Source: a virus
Length of the DNA stretch: 64,000 nt
Virus record (IMG/VR): IMGVR_UViG_3300042691_025267
Coordinates: 16,387-80,386 of that record
Direction: 5' to 3' (one strand)
Part shown: one piece after another, positions 43,769 through 53,378 of the stretch
Layout: every line of letters starts with the position of its first letter
Numbering within the stretch: the first letter of the stretch is position 1
Program-made: the position numbers and the translations under genes
Notes under the pieces: model-generated
The model's database searches: none
What the model was told of the DNA's origin: nothing
Seen by the model: only the letters and a program-made list of their open reading frames with translations

Positions 43769-44738
43769 TACTAAAACTCCGTTTAGGAATAATGATATCT
43801 GTCCCGCAGTGGCAATGGTATTTATTGCAAGAAATAGTTTTCGGACCAACTCCGTCAACGTTTTCTAAAATATGTCCCACGTTGCCAGACAATCCGCAAC
43901 TAGCCATTGATACATATCCCGCTGGGTTGATAAAAATACTGTCACCAATGTCACAGTCCCATCCAGTAAAAAAGTTTTCCCGTTTAATAATCAATTCGTT
44001 ACTATTAGTGGGGGAGGTTGACCCATCGTCCCATCTGTTAAGAGAAACTGCTTGACTTTCCTTGTAAATTTTATTCGGTGGCCATTTTACTTCCAAATCC
44101 CGATGTTCTTCCAGCCACCTATCTTTAAAAGATTCCTTATATTTCCAAGGTGAAGCGTTTCCCGACATTTCGTCAAATAACGGAGTCCACTCAATAACAT
44201 ATCCAGGAAGTTTTTCTTTTAACATTTCCCCGTACTCTACTACTTCCCAAAAACGTTCCTCGTGCATCAACATTTTATTACAAAAATAACTAATCTTGTC
44301 ACACATTAATAAACTATTTTCAAGATATCGTTGTTTGTTTACACTTTCAATGTGAAAACTTGCCACAACATCATCAAATAAATGATAATATTTTTCCCAC
44401 CAATCCGTAGCGCGACTGAGATTGGTGTTAATTGCTATCGTGTTGTTTGGGGTATATTCTTTAAAAAATTCTACTACTGGTAATAGGTTCTTCCAGATGG
44501 TTGGTTCTCCACCACTTAGGTATATTTTAAATGCATCATATCCACCGTCTAAATACCTGTCAACGATCAATTTTAAATTTTTTAAATATATATTTAAATT
44601 TTGACTGTTTTTATGGTTACCACTCCAGTTACCAGGATTACAATATGAGCATTTATAATTACAATGATCATTTACCTGCCACGTGATGGCTAAGTATTTA
44701 GTTTTTGGATAAATTTCTAAGAGTTTTTTCTCAGCCAT
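43761..44738 (-). CDS. Radical SAM enzyme with C-terminal auxiliary-cluster motif
   Basis: 325 aa. The [4Fe-4S] site is CNYKCSYC (C26, C30, C33), followed by LSGGEPTIW, the SAM-binding GGE. The C-terminal part contains DCDIGDSIFINPAGYVSMASC and, after a gap, CNKYHCHCG, which would bind a second cluster as in twitch/SPASM domains. Such enzymes modify peptides or sugars. It begins a run of four radical SAM genes (43761-48618) linked by overlaps. Confidence 0.88.
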   Translation of the reverse strand: MAEKKLLEIYPKTKYLAITWQVNDHCNYKCSYCNPGNWSGNHKNSQNLNIYLKNLKLIVDRYLDGGYDAFKIYLSGGEPTIWKNLLPVVEFFKEYTPNNTIAINTNLSRATDWWEKYYHLFDDVVASFHIESVNKQRYLENSLLMCDKISYFCNKMLMHEERFWEVVEYGEMLKEKLPGYVIEWTPLFDEMSGNASPWKYKESFKDRWLEEHRDLEVKWPPNKIYKESQAVSLNRWDDGSTSPTNSNELIIKRENFFTGWDCDIGDSIFINPAGYVSMASCGLSGNVGHILENVDGVGPKTISCNKYHCHCGTDIIIPKRSFSNA

Positions 44739-46009
44739 AGATATAGTTCCGTTAATTCAGGTATACTTTCGTACCACAGTTCATTTCTAAGTCCATCGTA
44801 TTTTTTATTCTTATCAAAAAATTCTTTCAATAAACCTACATTTGCTTCTGCTTTTTCTAATGCACCACACACAGTTCTAAATTGCCCAACGTTTTGCTCA
44901 TACTGTTCGGAATCCAAATATTTACCCTTGATCCAGTGGAAATGGTACCACCACTTGTCTTCCAACTTAGCAGCAATTTCTCGTGGTAGATTACCTATAT
45001 TCATTTCTGGAGGATACGTTAAAATGTTTAATCGTAAACCAGATACGTCAATCAACCCTTCCTCTATGAGCCACCGATGAAAATCTGGAAAACTGAACAC
45101 GTTGAATAGTGATATTGTCGGAGTTATTCCTAATTTTACATGCGGTACGTATTTCTTAATATCAAGTAAATTTTTATGTATTTGTTTCCACTCGGTACCA
45201 TGACGCAACAATTCTGCAACATCATCTCGACCATCTAAACTAGCCCAAATCTGTACGTTCGGAAATTTTTCCCAGTACTCAATTGCATGTTTATTTTTAT
45301 ACCGAAGAGTCAATAAATTTGTAGTGTACGTTAGTTCCACATTAGTATGATTGTGTTCTATCCAATAATCCAAAATATCATAATGTTCGTTCGTAATTAA
45401 CGATTCTCCTCCGGCAAAATACACTTCTTCCGTATCCAATAAGTATGGCTTTAATTTAGTCAGTAGAGTTCCATCGTCGTTTGCGTTTACTACAGTACTG
45501 TCCATATTAAAGAATTTTTTTAGATCCTTTTTACCAGACTTACCCTGCATCTTGACAAATTCATCTGCCCATCTACTACTACATCCCGGTCCACACGTAC
45601 GACACTTCATATTACAAATATTACTAAAGCGTATATCTAAGTATTTTAGTTTAAACTTGTTAATTGATCCATCTGTATTAGTACTTTCTACCAAATCAAT
45701 TGACTGTTCATATCGTCTGGCATTATTTGATTTACGCATGGACCAAATACCCATATCTTCCAAATCATAACACCGTTTGCAAACGTCAACATATTCATCG
45801 TTTAACATTTTTAAACGCATCTCATTAAAATCTGGACTGTTCATAATATCCAGTACGGTGTCTTTATCTGTAGAAGATACAGGCTTATTAGAGTCTGCTA
45901 TACAACATGGCATAACTCGTTTATCTGGCCATGCATGAAAATGTATCCACGGCAGAATACAAAAATGTTTTGTTTCTGAAATAACCGGTAATTGTTTAGA
46001 TAGACTCAT
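44717..46009 (-). CDS. Radical SAM enzyme with N-terminal SPASM-like cysteines (1)
   Basis: 430 aa. An N-terminal cluster FCILPWIHFHAW...MPCC (C17, C35, C36) and CKRCYDLE (C77, C80) precede the radical SAM site CNMKCRTCG (C132, C136, C139) and FAGGESLI. The PWxH...CC pattern is that of a SPASM-type auxiliary domain placed before the core rather than after it. Substrate unknown. The close paralogue at 45996 has the same layout. Overlaps the downstream gene by 22 nt. Confidence 0.88.
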   Translation of the reverse strand: MSLSKQLPVISETKHFCILPWIHFHAWPDKRVMPCCIADSNKPVSSTDKDTVLDIMNSPDFNEMRLKMLNDEYVDVCKRCYDLEDMGIWSMRKSNNARRYEQSIDLVESTNTDGSINKFKLKYLDIRFSNICNMKCRTCGPGCSSRWADEFVKMQGKSGKKDLKKFFNMDSTVVNANDDGTLLTKLKPYLLDTEEVYFAGGESLITNEHYDILDYWIEHNHTNVELTYTTNLLTLRYKNKHAIEYWEKFPNVQIWASLDGRDDVAELLRHGTEWKQIHKNLLDIKKYVPHVKLGITPTISLFNVFSFPDFHRWLIEEGLIDVSGLRLNILTYPPEMNIGNLPREIAAKLEDKWWYHFHWIKGKYLDSEQYEQNVGQFRTVCGALEKAEANVGLLKEFFDKNKKYDGLRNELWYESIPELTELYLWLRKNS

Positions 46010-47240
46010 ACCATTCCTTTAATTCTGGGTAGGTTTCTGAAAAGTTGTCGTTGCGGATACTATCAAAGTGTTGCGTGAGTTGTTTAAACTTCAGTTGGTG
46101 TTCTCGTACAGGGTCTAATTCTTCTTGAATAAAATGATAAATATCTGTTAATCCGTGCGCAATTGGACCATCTGGTGCGGTTTCTAACCACTGACCAATT
46201 TTACTCTTTATATCACGTTTCATTTCTCTCGTAAATACGTTGTTTAAATTATAATGGTCAGGATTTATAAGTTTGTAAAAAGAACAGTGCGTATTATGTA
46301 AATCTATTACTTGGTGTTGTTGTAAATTTTCTAAAAATTCTATAATAGTATATGCGTTAAACACTCCCACCACACAATTAAATCGTATTGATACGGTTGG
46401 GCAGTTATTCCGAATGAACTGTAGGTTTCCTATTACTTCACTCCACACGGTACCCTTTCGCATATACTCTGCTCTCGCACCAAATGAGTCCAGACTGGCA
46501 TAAAATTCTACTTGTTTAAATTTATTCCATAGATCAGTAACGTGTGTATTACCAAATTTTAATTTACTACTGTTACTGTTATATCGCAAAACAAGATCCG
46601 TATTATTATTCTCAATCAAGAACTGGAGTATTTCGTAGTGTTCGGGAGTAATCAGTGGTTCCCCACCTGCAAAATATAACATTTCCAATTCTCCTAGATG
46701 TGGCTTAAACTGCTCTAAAAGATTTGGATTTCCATTTGATGCATGCATCAATCCATTAACTTCGCCGTATCCTTGTTTGAAGGATTCGGCCGCCCACGTG
46801 GAAGAAAACATATCTCCACACGTACGACATTTAAAATTACACAAGTTACTGAACCGTACGTCGAAATATTTTAGATGCATACCAGGAAGATATCCATCAT
46901 TTTCTGTTACTTTAGTTAAATCAAAATGATGACCAAACTCATTATTTGCAAAATTACGAAATGAAAAACCACCGCCTCCAGTAGATTCGTGCTTATAACA
47001 ATTTGCACATCCATCAACTCGTTCTCCAGCAAGTAATTTTTTACGAATTACTTTTAAATCCTCACCATTCCAAATTTCATCAATTGTTTGTTCACGAACG
47101 TTACCTATTGGATTTTCGTATTTTGTAGTACAGCACGGGTACGTGGCCCCATCTGTGTTCACATACAGATGAAGCCACGGAAACATACAAAATGTTTTAT
47201 TATGTGTTAATAACTGGGAGAGTTCTGGATGTTGATTCAT
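45996..47240 (-). CDS. Radical SAM enzyme with N-terminal SPASM-like cysteines (2)
   Basis: 414 aa from ATG 47240 (a GTG at 47249 is less likely). Layout equals its neighbour: FCMFPWLHLYVNTDG...YPCC (C18, C36, C37), GCANCYKHES (C78, C81), core CNFKCRTCG (C134, C138, C141), FAGGEPLI. A Gly-rich stretch (STGGGGFSF) follows the N-terminal cluster. The N-terminus overlaps the preceding gene by about 40 nt. Likely modifies the same class of substrate as the 44717 enzyme at a different position, or forms a heterodimer. Confidence 0.88.
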   Translation of the reverse strand: MNQHPELSQLLTHNKTFCMFPWLHLYVNTDGATYPCCTTKYENPIGNVREQTIDEIWNGEDLKVIRKKLLAGERVDGCANCYKHESTGGGGFSFRNFANNEFGHHFDLTKVTENDGYLPGMHLKYFDVRFSNLCNFKCRTCGDMFSSTWAAESFKQGYGEVNGLMHASNGNPNLLEQFKPHLGELEMLYFAGGEPLITPEHYEILQFLIENNNTDLVLRYNSNSSKLKFGNTHVTDLWNKFKQVEFYASLDSFGARAEYMRKGTVWSEVIGNLQFIRNNCPTVSIRFNCVVGVFNAYTIIEFLENLQQHQVIDLHNTHCSFYKLINPDHYNLNNVFTREMKRDIKSKIGQWLETAPDGPIAHGLTDIYHFIQEELDPVREHQLKFKQLTQHFDSIRNDNFSETYPELKEWYESI

Positions 47241-48618
47241 TTGCCCCACTCAAGTAAAACGTTTTATATTCAGGAAATGTTTCTGGAAAGTTTGTGCCGC
47301 GTCGTTTATCATATTCAGTAAACCAGTTATAAAAGTCTTTACGAGCTTCCTCAAGTTTATCTTCTGAATATACTGTATTTTCCATGTATTTAACCACCCG
47401 ACGAAACCGCTCAAGTTCCAACTCAGAGAACTTTGTGACATCGTTTTCGTCAGTATTCTCTTCCATAAATGTAAGGTGACTGTGCATATAAGGCATGAAC
47501 TCTTCTTTTGGTAAGATGTTCATATCATACTGCAAAGGTTCTTTTAAGTATGGAGTATCAAACCGAATCTTTCTTTCCAATGGTCTTATTTGATCGTCTG
47601 GAATAATATCGTTGTAACGTACTCGCCATTCAAGAATCTTTTTTAATAGTTGATCAAATGTACTGACTGATAGTGCGTTGAACGTTATCATAAACGTGAC
47701 ATGACTTTTGGTCATACGAACATATGTATCTAAATTCTTTTCCCATGTTTCAAGATCTAATCCAGTTCTAAGATATTCTGCACGTTCTCCCCACGTATCA
47801 ATACTACTGAACAGTTTGAATTTTTTAATTGAATTTGTTTTAAGTAGTTTATTTACTTCTTTGGAAAGTCGAACTACCCATTCATTTTTTCCACCAAGAT
47901 TACTATTAATATTAAGTTCCAAATTTGGCAAAGGATTTTCTTTAAGTGACTGTAGCAATCTCCAAGTACTCTTGTGCATTAAAGGTTCTCCGCCAGTTAA
48001 ACGAAGAATATTTAATGTTTTACTTACTTCGGGCCACCACTTCCACCAGGCCTCAACGTATGGATTTGTTTCTTCCTCATACATGGTAAACCAATCAATA
48101 TCTTGTCTATGATTTTTTACCATACCATATGGACCAAATTGTTGTATTTCTCTGTAGTAACGGGAGGATGCTTTGGGATGACAATATCCACATTTAAAGT
48201 TACATTCGTTTCCAAAACTTAACTCAATATACTCGGGATTTATATCAAAGTCCCAAGGCATGTCTTTAATTTCTTGTAAACGTTCTTTTGTGTAAATTGA
48301 TGCAGTACGAATATGTCTATCGGAAATATACTCCGGTCCCATGTTTTCAATATTCCAACAATATTGACATCCAGCGGGTCTTTCTCCCTTCAACATCTGC
48401 TGACGTTCTTGCTTCTTGTGTGACGTATTATGTAAAGCAGATGGATTCTTTTCTATTTCATCCAACGGAATCCTGTGTGGAGCGGGATGATAACAACTGT
48501 GGGTTTCTCCAGTCTGTAGATAGATGGTTACGTGATGCCACTTTGCCAAACAGAATGATTTACTGATTTCATCCGTTATGGGTAGTACTGTTTTAATTCT
48601 ATCTAAATCATAGCTCAT
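47200..48618 (-). CDS. Radical SAM enzyme (3), longer variant
   Basis: 472 aa. N-terminal FCLAKWHHVTIYLQTGETHSC and GCQYCWNIENMGPEY give C23, C42, C84 and C87, a variant of the CC pattern with one Cys replaced. Core CNFKCGYCHPKASS (C139, C143, C146) and LTGGEPLMH. The C-terminal third is helical and charged. It shares RxMLxGExPxGCxYC with the other two. Same superfamily; different substrate is likely. Confidence 0.87.
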   Translation of the reverse strand: MSYDLDRIKTVLPITDEISKSFCLAKWHHVTIYLQTGETHSCYHPAPHRIPLDEIEKNPSALHNTSHKKQERQQMLKGERPAGCQYCWNIENMGPEYISDRHIRTASIYTKERLQEIKDMPWDFDINPEYIELSFGNECNFKCGYCHPKASSRYYREIQQFGPYGMVKNHRQDIDWFTMYEEETNPYVEAWWKWWPEVSKTLNILRLTGGEPLMHKSTWRLLQSLKENPLPNLELNINSNLGGKNEWVVRLSKEVNKLLKTNSIKKFKLFSSIDTWGERAEYLRTGLDLETWEKNLDTYVRMTKSHVTFMITFNALSVSTFDQLLKKILEWRVRYNDIIPDDQIRPLERKIRFDTPYLKEPLQYDMNILPKEEFMPYMHSHLTFMEENTDENDVTKFSELELERFRRVVKYMENTVYSEDKLEEARKDFYNWFTEYDKRRGTNFPETFPEYKTFYLSGANESTSRTLPVINT

Positions 48619-49256
48619 TGCTTATATCCTATACACATATATCTTGTAAATTGTGCGCAGTCCAGTTCACCTTTGTAAAGAATATTATCAATATGATTTT
48701 GAGATACGAACATATCTAAATTTTCTGAGAACCTTACGTGATCTGCAACCGCATGATAATTATTTCCTTGTACGGCAAGTAAAGTATTTTCTTTAATATT
48801 TGCAAACCAATCATCATATCCACGTTGACGTAAATGTTCAGTAGAAGTATTTACTATTAATGCAATGTCGTCTGGATAGAACTCTTTGGAGAATACTGTC
48901 ATGTCGTATGTTTTAAACTTAATACGTGGATCGTTGTTTGTCAACATATTTCCGTACAATGCACACTTTGGATCTTTATCTAAACTATACACTGTATGAA
49001 TGTTTGGTAAATGATCAATAATTAACATTGCCGCAAATCCATGCCAACCGCCAAATACATAAGCAGTTCCAGTTTTTTCCCACTCAGGATTATTTTTATA
49101 AATTTCTTTTATCTGATCAATTAACCACGATTTACTTTTTACTTGACTGCCCCAAAATGCTTCCAACATATCATATCTATTTCTAGAATCATTAGTTTCT
49201 CTTATGAGGTTGATCCAGTGTATAAATCGGTCTTCAGTAATATATGAACGGGTCAC
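48615..49256 (-). CDS. SAM-dependent methyltransferase-like protein
   Basis: 213 aa from a GTG start with AGGAG upstream. AYVFGGWHGFAAMLI resembles a class I SAM-binding motif and VYSLDKDPKC an acidic post-strand motif; DDIALIVNTSTEHL corresponds to motif IV. The usual D/EXGXGXG is altered to FGGWHG, so the family is suggested, not proven. It lies between the radical SAM cassette and the B12 radical SAM gene. Confidence 0.6.
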   Translation of the reverse strand: MTRSYITEDRFIHWINLIRETNDSRNRYDMLEAFWGSQVKSKSWLIDQIKEIYKNNPEWEKTGTAYVFGGWHGFAAMLIIDHLPNIHTVYSLDKDPKCALYGNMLTNNDPRIKFKTYDMTVFSKEFYPDDIALIVNTSTEHLRQRGYDDWFANIKENTLLAVQGNNYHAVADHVRFSENLDMFVSQNHIDNILYKGELDCAQFTRYMCIGYKQ

Positions 49257-49294
49257 GTTTTTTGATCTCCTGTATTTTACGTTTGGTTACATAC

Positions 49295-49322
49295 TTTTCG
49301 GTAATATTGTGTATACCGAAAA
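49295..49322. promoter_or_regulatory. Stem-loop in the gap before the methyltransferase gene
   Basis: TTTTCGGTA, a 10-base loop, TACCGAAAA: a perfect 9-bp stem in the 74-nt gap between the stop at 49331 and the start at 49256. There is no T-run after it on the transcript strand, so it is not a classical terminator; it may be a processing or stability element. Confidence 0.4.
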
Positions 49323-49330
49323 TAATCCAA

Positions 49331-51550
49331 TCAAGAATCTTCACTAACATATTCATTCTCCATTACCGTTAATTGTTTTGTTGGTTCCCGTATACTGGAA
49401 CCATTGTTGTTACCCCAATCACCAGCCTCATTAAATTTATACTTAAAGGAAAAATCTATTATTCTATTTAAATGAGCTTCTTCTCGTAACAAATCTCCAA
49501 AATCCGAATCTGCTCTACCATTAATTCCCCACGAGGGTTTTGCCAATTTTTTAGCACGAACTGCGGTATTTGACATCATTCTACTATAGTCTTGTGCGTA
49601 GAATGGGCCCTTTCTACCTGGATTGCCGTCTTCGTCAAATTCATGTGAATATGGTCTGTTGTCATATGGATTGTCTATCTGATCAAACTGGTAGTCAAAG
49701 TCTGCGTACCATTTACCATCATCCGTGATACTAAATCTGAACGTTGCGGAATACATACCAGGCCCAAACTGATTGCCAAATTCTTTCAAGTCAATCTCTG
49801 GATTAAACTTCACCACTGCATCATATCCACCACGGGTTTTCCATAACATTCTAAAAAACGGCCACATTTCGTTTACCAGTGCATCCGCAAACGGATTAAT
49901 ATTTGGTTTAATTATATTATAATCAAAGTCTTCGTAATGTTCTATTTCGTTAATGGTAGATGGGTTATGTAAAGTTATTTCATAATGTTCTTTTGCTAAG
50001 TTAAACCGAACGGGATATCCAAAGGGGGTATCCGTACAGCCTGTCATGAAATCTAAAAACATATGAAATGTCTTTACTCGTGTCATCACATGTGTGCCGC
50101 CGCGTCGGAGATCGTTCGTTATCCAATGACCTTGGTATTTGTGCGCAGATACATTAAATCGGTGTGTGTTTTGACCAACAATGGTTTCTGGTCCCACTGC
50201 CATTCCTACACCCGCACCCACGTTGTTGATATTGTTGTTTCTATTTCTCCATAAAAACGTCATACTATCAGCAAAGTCTTGTAATTCTTCGTTTGGAAAT
50301 CCAACAATCCAGTTGGTTGCCGCATAAATTCCGACTTCTTTTCCATGACGAAAATTTGCTTCCATCTCTTCAATGGTAACACCTTTGTTCATTGCATCAA
50401 GAACTCGTTGACTACCGGATTCAATCCCATAGTTTAACATAATACATCCACCGGCTTTCAAATCTTTAAAAAATTCTAAGTCCATTCTTCCATCGCACCG
50501 AGAATATCCTGTCCAATGAATTTTTAGTCCCTTCGCTTCTACCGCTTTACAGAAAGCACGGAGTTCTTTGAGATTTCCATTGACTAAGCTATCAATAAAC
50601 CAAATGACATCAGTTCCTTTGTTATAATACAACCACTCAATTTCTTTAATAGCATCTACGGCAGTACGTTGACGATACTTCCAGAAGTGCGTTTCTTCAC
50701 AAAACGTACACTTGGCTGTACATCCTCGACTAAATTGACTATTCACACCGTTTGGTAATTCATATTGAGAGAAGTCAATACTTTCATAATCTGGCATGGG
50801 AAGATTATTGATATTAATTCTTTGTCCTTCTGGTTGTACGATGTACCACGTTTCCGTGCGTTCTACGCCATGTTCTACCTCATCCAAAATGTCTAAGATT
50901 GCTCCTTCTCCCTCGCCACTGACCACGTAGTCATAATATGGTTGAATATTAAACCAACTTTTTTGTACGTTACTTCCGCCAATTGCAATTTTAATTTTTG
51001 GATTTCGTCTTTTTAACTCTTGTGCCATCCACTTCGTCGGTTCTTCGCTAATATAATACATACTAAAACCAACTATGTCCGCACCATATTCCAATATTTG
51101 ATCAATTGCAGCAGTAAGTATAGGTTCTAGAATAGGATGGATGTCCTTTGCATACGTGTCACCCAACCAATGCCAACTAGCACTTGGATCCCATAATCTA
51201 AATGGTAACTTATTATTTGGTGCCCAATCATTTTTGTATTGGTTATATGCACGAACATTTAAATCCATGATTTTAGTTTCGTACCCAGCAGTTTTGGCAA
51301 CTCCACTTAGTAATGCAAGATTATACGGAGGCATCTGTGGAGCCCATTCTGGACATAACACTAGTGCAAGTTTCGTTTTTCTAAACTTATAGTCGATGTA
51401 TACTGGAGTAACATTTCTTTGCTCAAACGGTCTTACGTATGGAGCAATCGCATCCATCATAGCTTTATGCTTGGCATCTGCCACGTCCATCGTCGGTTGC
51501 TCAGGAGCTAATACTTCTGACTTTGCCAATCCCCGTAAATTAAAATCCAT
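49331..51550 (-). CDS. Cobalamin-binding radical SAM enzyme
   Basis: 739 aa. Residues 55-215 form a B12-binding-type Rossmann domain (LALVLCPEWAPQMPPYNLAL, ADIVGFSMYYISE, IAIGGSNV, YVVSGEGE) without the DxHxxG histidine. The radical SAM site is RGCTAKCTFCEE (C277, C281, C284). The middle has WTGYSRCDGR and GIESGSQRVLDAMNKG, typical of the BchE/methylthiotransferase-like class B enzymes. The C-terminal 230 residues are novel and end in an acidic/Asn-rich tail. Such enzymes methylate unactivated carbons on peptides, sugars or lipids. Cobalamin would come from the host, as for the class II RNR. Confidence 0.9.
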   Translation of the reverse strand: MDFNLRGLAKSEVLAPEQPTMDVADAKHKAMMDAIAPYVRPFEQRNVTPVYIDYKFRKTKLALVLCPEWAPQMPPYNLALLSGVAKTAGYETKIMDLNVRAYNQYKNDWAPNNKLPFRLWDPSASWHWLGDTYAKDIHPILEPILTAAIDQILEYGADIVGFSMYYISEEPTKWMAQELKRRNPKIKIAIGGSNVQKSWFNIQPYYDYVVSGEGEGAILDILDEVEHGVERTETWYIVQPEGQRININNLPMPDYESIDFSQYELPNGVNSQFSRGCTAKCTFCEETHFWKYRQRTAVDAIKEIEWLYYNKGTDVIWFIDSLVNGNLKELRAFCKAVEAKGLKIHWTGYSRCDGRMDLEFFKDLKAGGCIMLNYGIESGSQRVLDAMNKGVTIEEMEANFRHGKEVGIYAATNWIVGFPNEELQDFADSMTFLWRNRNNNINNVGAGVGMAVGPETIVGQNTHRFNVSAHKYQGHWITNDLRRGGTHVMTRVKTFHMFLDFMTGCTDTPFGYPVRFNLAKEHYEITLHNPSTINEIEHYEDFDYNIIKPNINPFADALVNEMWPFFRMLWKTRGGYDAVVKFNPEIDLKEFGNQFGPGMYSATFRFSITDDGKWYADFDYQFDQIDNPYDNRPYSHEFDEDGNPGRKGPFYAQDYSRMMSNTAVRAKKLAKPSWGINGRADSDFGDLLREEAHLNRIIDFSFKYKFNEAGDWGNNNGSSIREPTKQLTVMENEYVSEDS

Positions 51551-51564
51551 AACTATTTAACCCC

Positions 51565-52686
51565 TTAATTATTATCTCCATATTTTTTATCAAAATATTC
51601 TTCTAACCATTCCCATCGTTCGGTTTTTAACAATTCATCTACGTTGTCTCTATGCAGAGTGGCGTATGCATGTCCATCTCCAGCTCCTTGTAATACCCAA
51701 TCGGCATATATTCCTTTTGCATGTGACCTCCATTGCTTTAGCCATTCCCTTGATAATTGCGTGTCTTTTAATGTTAACTTTACAGTTTCACGAAACGCAG
51801 TACGCCACGCTTCATATTTACTAGTTGCAAAATGTGCTTCACTTACCGTTAGTGGAATGGGATATATCTTACCGTATTCAGTCAAATCTAATCCAAAATT
51901 ACTTGGGGTATTTTTTATAATTTTTGTATTATAACACCCAACTGCCATGTGTCCATATTCCAGTCCATTACTCATATTTTCTGCTTGAAAAATGATATGA
52001 GCTTCTGGTACACTGCCGTCTGGTACATAATCAAATACTGATGGATCGGTGACTTTATTTTTTCCTGTTACTACGAAAAAGTAGGGCGCAGTGTCCGCCA
52101 TATCTGCGCATTGTAAAAATGCGTTCAACCGCGGAGAAATACCATCTACTCGTTCGGCTCTGGGACATACACGTTTTAGGTGTTTCCAATTTTCTTCTGC
52201 AGTAGTTTCTCCGTTACTTATAAAAAATACGGGAAATCGTTGTGTAATAATTGTTTCATTTGCAGAAGTAGTACGTTTTTTTGCAATTGTCGGTTGTACC
52301 TTAATAACATTAATTCCTGGCCAATCCCACGGACTGTCATGTTTTTTCTTATATTCTGCAATTTGTTTTTTATCACCTGCCCAACCAGCAATAAACGTTT
52401 CCTCTTCGCTCTTTTCAATAACAAACAACACCGGACCTTCTATATATGTCCATTTATCATCTGCATACATATACAAGTTTGTATCAGAGTCTTTTGCGTC
52501 TACTATATTAATATAATCCATCAGATCCAATTCATGAGGACCGAATAGTACCCATCCATCATCCATTCGTACTTCTGATAGCATGGAGGACACCCATCCA
52601 AGATTTCTGACCCATGATTTAGTCTCTACTGTCCAATATTTTTTAAATAGGTTAGTATGCAGTAACCAAGATTCGCCATTTAGCAT
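51565..52686 (-). CDS. Unknown protein, possible GT-A-like domain
   Basis: 373 aa, not firmly recognised. Residues ~150-290 contain FPVFFISNGE, VDGISPRLNAFLQCA, YFFVVTGKNKV and FQAENMSNGLEYGHMAVGC, an alternating strand-helix layout that could be a divergent nucleotide-diphospho-sugar transferase. The flanks are aromatic-rich (WSWVRNLGW-like N-terminus; WLKQWRSHAKGIYADW C-terminus). It ends 1 nt past the start of the next glycosyltransferase gene upstream and is therefore co-translated with it. I give no function. Confidence 0.65.
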   Translation of the reverse strand: MLNGESWLLHTNLFKKYWTVETKSWVRNLGWVSSMLSEVRMDDGWVLFGPHELDLMDYINIVDAKDSDTNLYMYADDKWTYIEGPVLFVIEKSEEETFIAGWAGDKKQIAEYKKKHDSPWDWPGINVIKVQPTIAKKRTTSANETIITQRFPVFFISNGETTAEENWKHLKRVCPRAERVDGISPRLNAFLQCADMADTAPYFFVVTGKNKVTDPSVFDYVPDGSVPEAHIIFQAENMSNGLEYGHMAVGCYNTKIIKNTPSNFGLDLTEYGKIYPIPLTVSEAHFATSKYEAWRTAFRETVKLTLKDTQLSREWLKQWRSHAKGIYADWVLQGAGDGHAYATLHRDNVDELLKTERWEWLEEYFDKKYGDNN

Positions 52687-53378
52687 TATTTTGTCCCCTT
52701 AATTTTCTTCCGCTTGACAATTTGTTCTTGATTCGTTCCAATACTTGGACCAAACGCCCATTGTCCAATGTGACGAATTTGCCGACTGAGGTTCATGTCT
52801 ACAAGGATTTCATGACCCGCATCACGAAGTTTTCTTTGGAAGTAAAAATCTTCCCCGTGCCATGCTCCCTCTTTATATTCAAATTCAAACCAAGGCTTTT
52901 GAATGTTAGTTAACACGGACGTTTTCATCAACATGCACCCCATCCCAATTCCTTCCACGGGTTCCAACTCTTGTTGTGATTCCAGTGGGAGCCAGTTATC
53001 CCAGTCTTCCACCTTGGGATACGCAACCGTTGTGAGTGGCACGGATCTCTTCATGTAGTTTGCGGCAACGATATCTTTGTTATGACTCATCAATCGCAAT
53101 GCAGTCGTTGAAGGAAACATCATATCTGAATCTAACCACAGTAGATAATCAGCTTTCACTTCCACTGCTTTATTTGCCAATCTTTCTCGTTGATTGAGGA
53201 GAATGGTACTCATGTCATAGGTTACGTGGACATCAATTCCAGTTAACACGCACGTCTTTATTAATTCCGTCAATGACATTGCAAATAACGTATGTACGGT
53301 ATCTCTGCACGGTACTAAAATAATTAATTTGGTGGGCTTGGTCTTCCACGCAGATCCGTCAAAAATATTCTTACTCAT
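52686..53378 (-). CDS. GT-A fold glycosyltransferase
   Basis: 230 aa. KLIILVPCRDTVHTLFAMSL begins the GT-A fold; ADYLLWLDSDMMFP contains the DxD metal motif (D83, D85); GIGMGCMLMKTSVL and EDFYFQRKLRDAGHEI complete the acceptor side. Compact, soluble, family 2-like. It overlaps its neighbours by 1 and 4 nt. Donor and acceptor unknown. Confidence 0.8.
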   Translation of the reverse strand: MSKNIFDGSAWKTKPTKLIILVPCRDTVHTLFAMSLTELIKTCVLTGIDVHVTYDMSTILLNQRERLANKAVEVKADYLLWLDSDMMFPSTTALRLMSHNKDIVAANYMKRSVPLTTVAYPKVEDWDNWLPLESQQELEPVEGIGMGCMLMKTSVLTNIQKPWFEFEYKEGAWHGEDFYFQRKLRDAGHEILVDMNLSRQIRHIGQWAFGPSIGTNQEQIVKRKKIKGTK

